From: Burkholderiales bacterium
Lineage (GTDB): Bacteria; Pseudomonadota; Gammaproteobacteria; Burkholderiales; Casimicrobiaceae
NCBI GenBank assembly: GCA_020851255.1
Contig: JADZDA010000224.1
Span: 1 to 33,661 of the forward strand
Direction: 5' to 3'
Length of the DNA: 33,661 nucleotides
In this document: positions 33,174 through 33,661 of the stretch, piece after piece
Layout: every line of letters begins with the position of its first letter
How positions within the stretch are numbered: position 1 is the first letter of the stretch
Program-made: the position numbers and the translations under genes
Notes under the pieces: model-generated
What the model was told of the DNA's origin: nothing
Databases searched by the model: none
What the model saw: the letters and a program-made list of their open reading frames with translations, nothing else

Positions 33174-33661
33174 ATGAAGAAACCGATCTACCTCGACTAC
33201 TCGGCGACGACGCCGGTCGACCCGCGGGTGGCGCAGGCCATGATCCCGTGGCTGACCGAGCGCTTCGGCAATCCGGCGTCGCGGTCGCACGCGTACGGCT
33301 GGGAGGCCGAGGAGGCCGTCGAGCAGGCGCGCTCGCGGGTCGCCGAGCTGGTCGGGGCCGACCCGCGCGAGATCGTCTGGACCTCCGGGGCGACCGAGTC
33401 GATCAACCTCGCGCTCAAGGGCGCGGCGAACTTCTACAAGGACAAGGGACGCCACCTGGTCACGGTGAAGACCGAGCACAAGGCGACGCTCGACACCGTC
33501 CGCGAACTGGAGCGCCAGGGCTTCGAGGCGACCTATCTCGACGTCGGGCCGGACGGGCTCGTGGCGCTCGACGCGTTCGAGGCGGCGCTCAAGCCCGGCA
33601 CGATCGTCGCGTCGGTGATGCTGGTCAACAACGAGATCGGCGTGATCCAGGACGTGGCCGC
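33174..33661 (+). CDS. iscS: Cysteine desulfurase IscS, N-terminal part (3' end outside window)
   Basis: Only the first 162 codons are visible. The protein starts [19 protein letters not shown] and contains [15 protein letters not shown] and [11 protein letters not shown]; the His in TEHK is the PLP-stacking residue. These are diagnostic of IscS, which removes sulfur from cysteine for cluster assembly and tRNA thiolation. The PLP lysine and catalytic Cys lie beyond the window. A GGGGAGCAGG ribosome site precedes ATG 33174. Confidence 0.97.
   Translation, partial: MKKPIYLDYSATTPVDPRVAQAMIPWLTERFGNPASRSHAYGWEAEEAVEQARSRVAELVGADPREIVWTSGATESINLALKGAANFYKDKGRHLVTVKTEHKATLDTVRELERQGFEATYLDVGPDGLVALDAFEAALKPGTIVASVMLVNNEIGVIQDVA

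Noticed and set aside
1-33661. CRISPR arrays, insertion sequences, rRNA genes
   Set aside because: No regularly spaced repeats, transposase reading frames or rRNA sequences were seen on reading both strands.

Overview
The window is very GC-rich and gene-dense, and it looks like the chromosome of a betaproteobacterium. The taxonomic evidence is the divergent suhB|trmJ pair, the cysE-iscR-iscS order with IscR-type operators, and the family types present. This is inferred from gene content; no phylogeny was run. No stretch over 300 bases lacks a gene. The largest gaps are 7681-7944, which carries divergent promoter signals, and 14280-14606, which carries a tRNA-Ser and a terminator.

Layout. (1) 1-6231, + strand: a tightly coupled operon entering from the left. 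It encodes two membrane cytochromes c, a diheme cytochrome c fused to an ethylbenzene-dehydrogenase-gamma-like heme domain, a SCO protein, a universal stress protein with two PCP_red-like repeats, and a radical SAM/SPASM protein with a third. The catalytic partner is probably left of the window. (2) 6256-7680, - strand: an oxygen-dependent protoporphyrinogen oxidase. (3) 7945-14279, + strand: a cupredoxin-like protein, two diheme peroxidases, a Rieske protein and a large molybdopterin oxidoreductase of the AioA/IdrA family. This matches the components of dissimilatory iodate reductase (IdrA, IdrB, IdrP1, IdrP2). It is preceded by a good sigma-54 (-24/-12) motif, and a second such motif faces the opposite way toward the protoporphyrinogen oxidase. 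(4) 14403-14492: tRNA-Ser(CGA) on the - strand, its 3' end facing the idr block. (5) 14607-20765: CHASE2-adenylate cyclase, a FecR-like exported protein and two tandem Tat-exported caspase-like proteases. A convergent exported S8 protease (20808-22958) has its own sigma-54-like motif. (6) 23109-24743: suhB and trmJ. (7) 24740-31529: a 184-aa unknown protein, a DUF3667-like membrane protein, a degenerate HD-GYP protein, an alpha/beta hydrolase and a TRAP transporter (dctPQM) with an attenuator-like terminator after dctP. (8) 31740-33661: cysE, iscR and iscS (cut off), with IscR type-1-like operators before both iscR and cysE.

How they fit together. Blocks 1-3 form a respiratory region: many c-type hemes, heme synthesis, copper handling and a periplasmic Mo/Fe-S oxidoreductase with its peroxidases. 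In the Idr model the molybdoenzyme reduces iodate and the peroxidases remove the peroxide formed. Block 5 looks like a periplasm-facing sensing and proteolysis system. Block 8 is iron-sulfur cluster and cysteine supply under probable IscR control.
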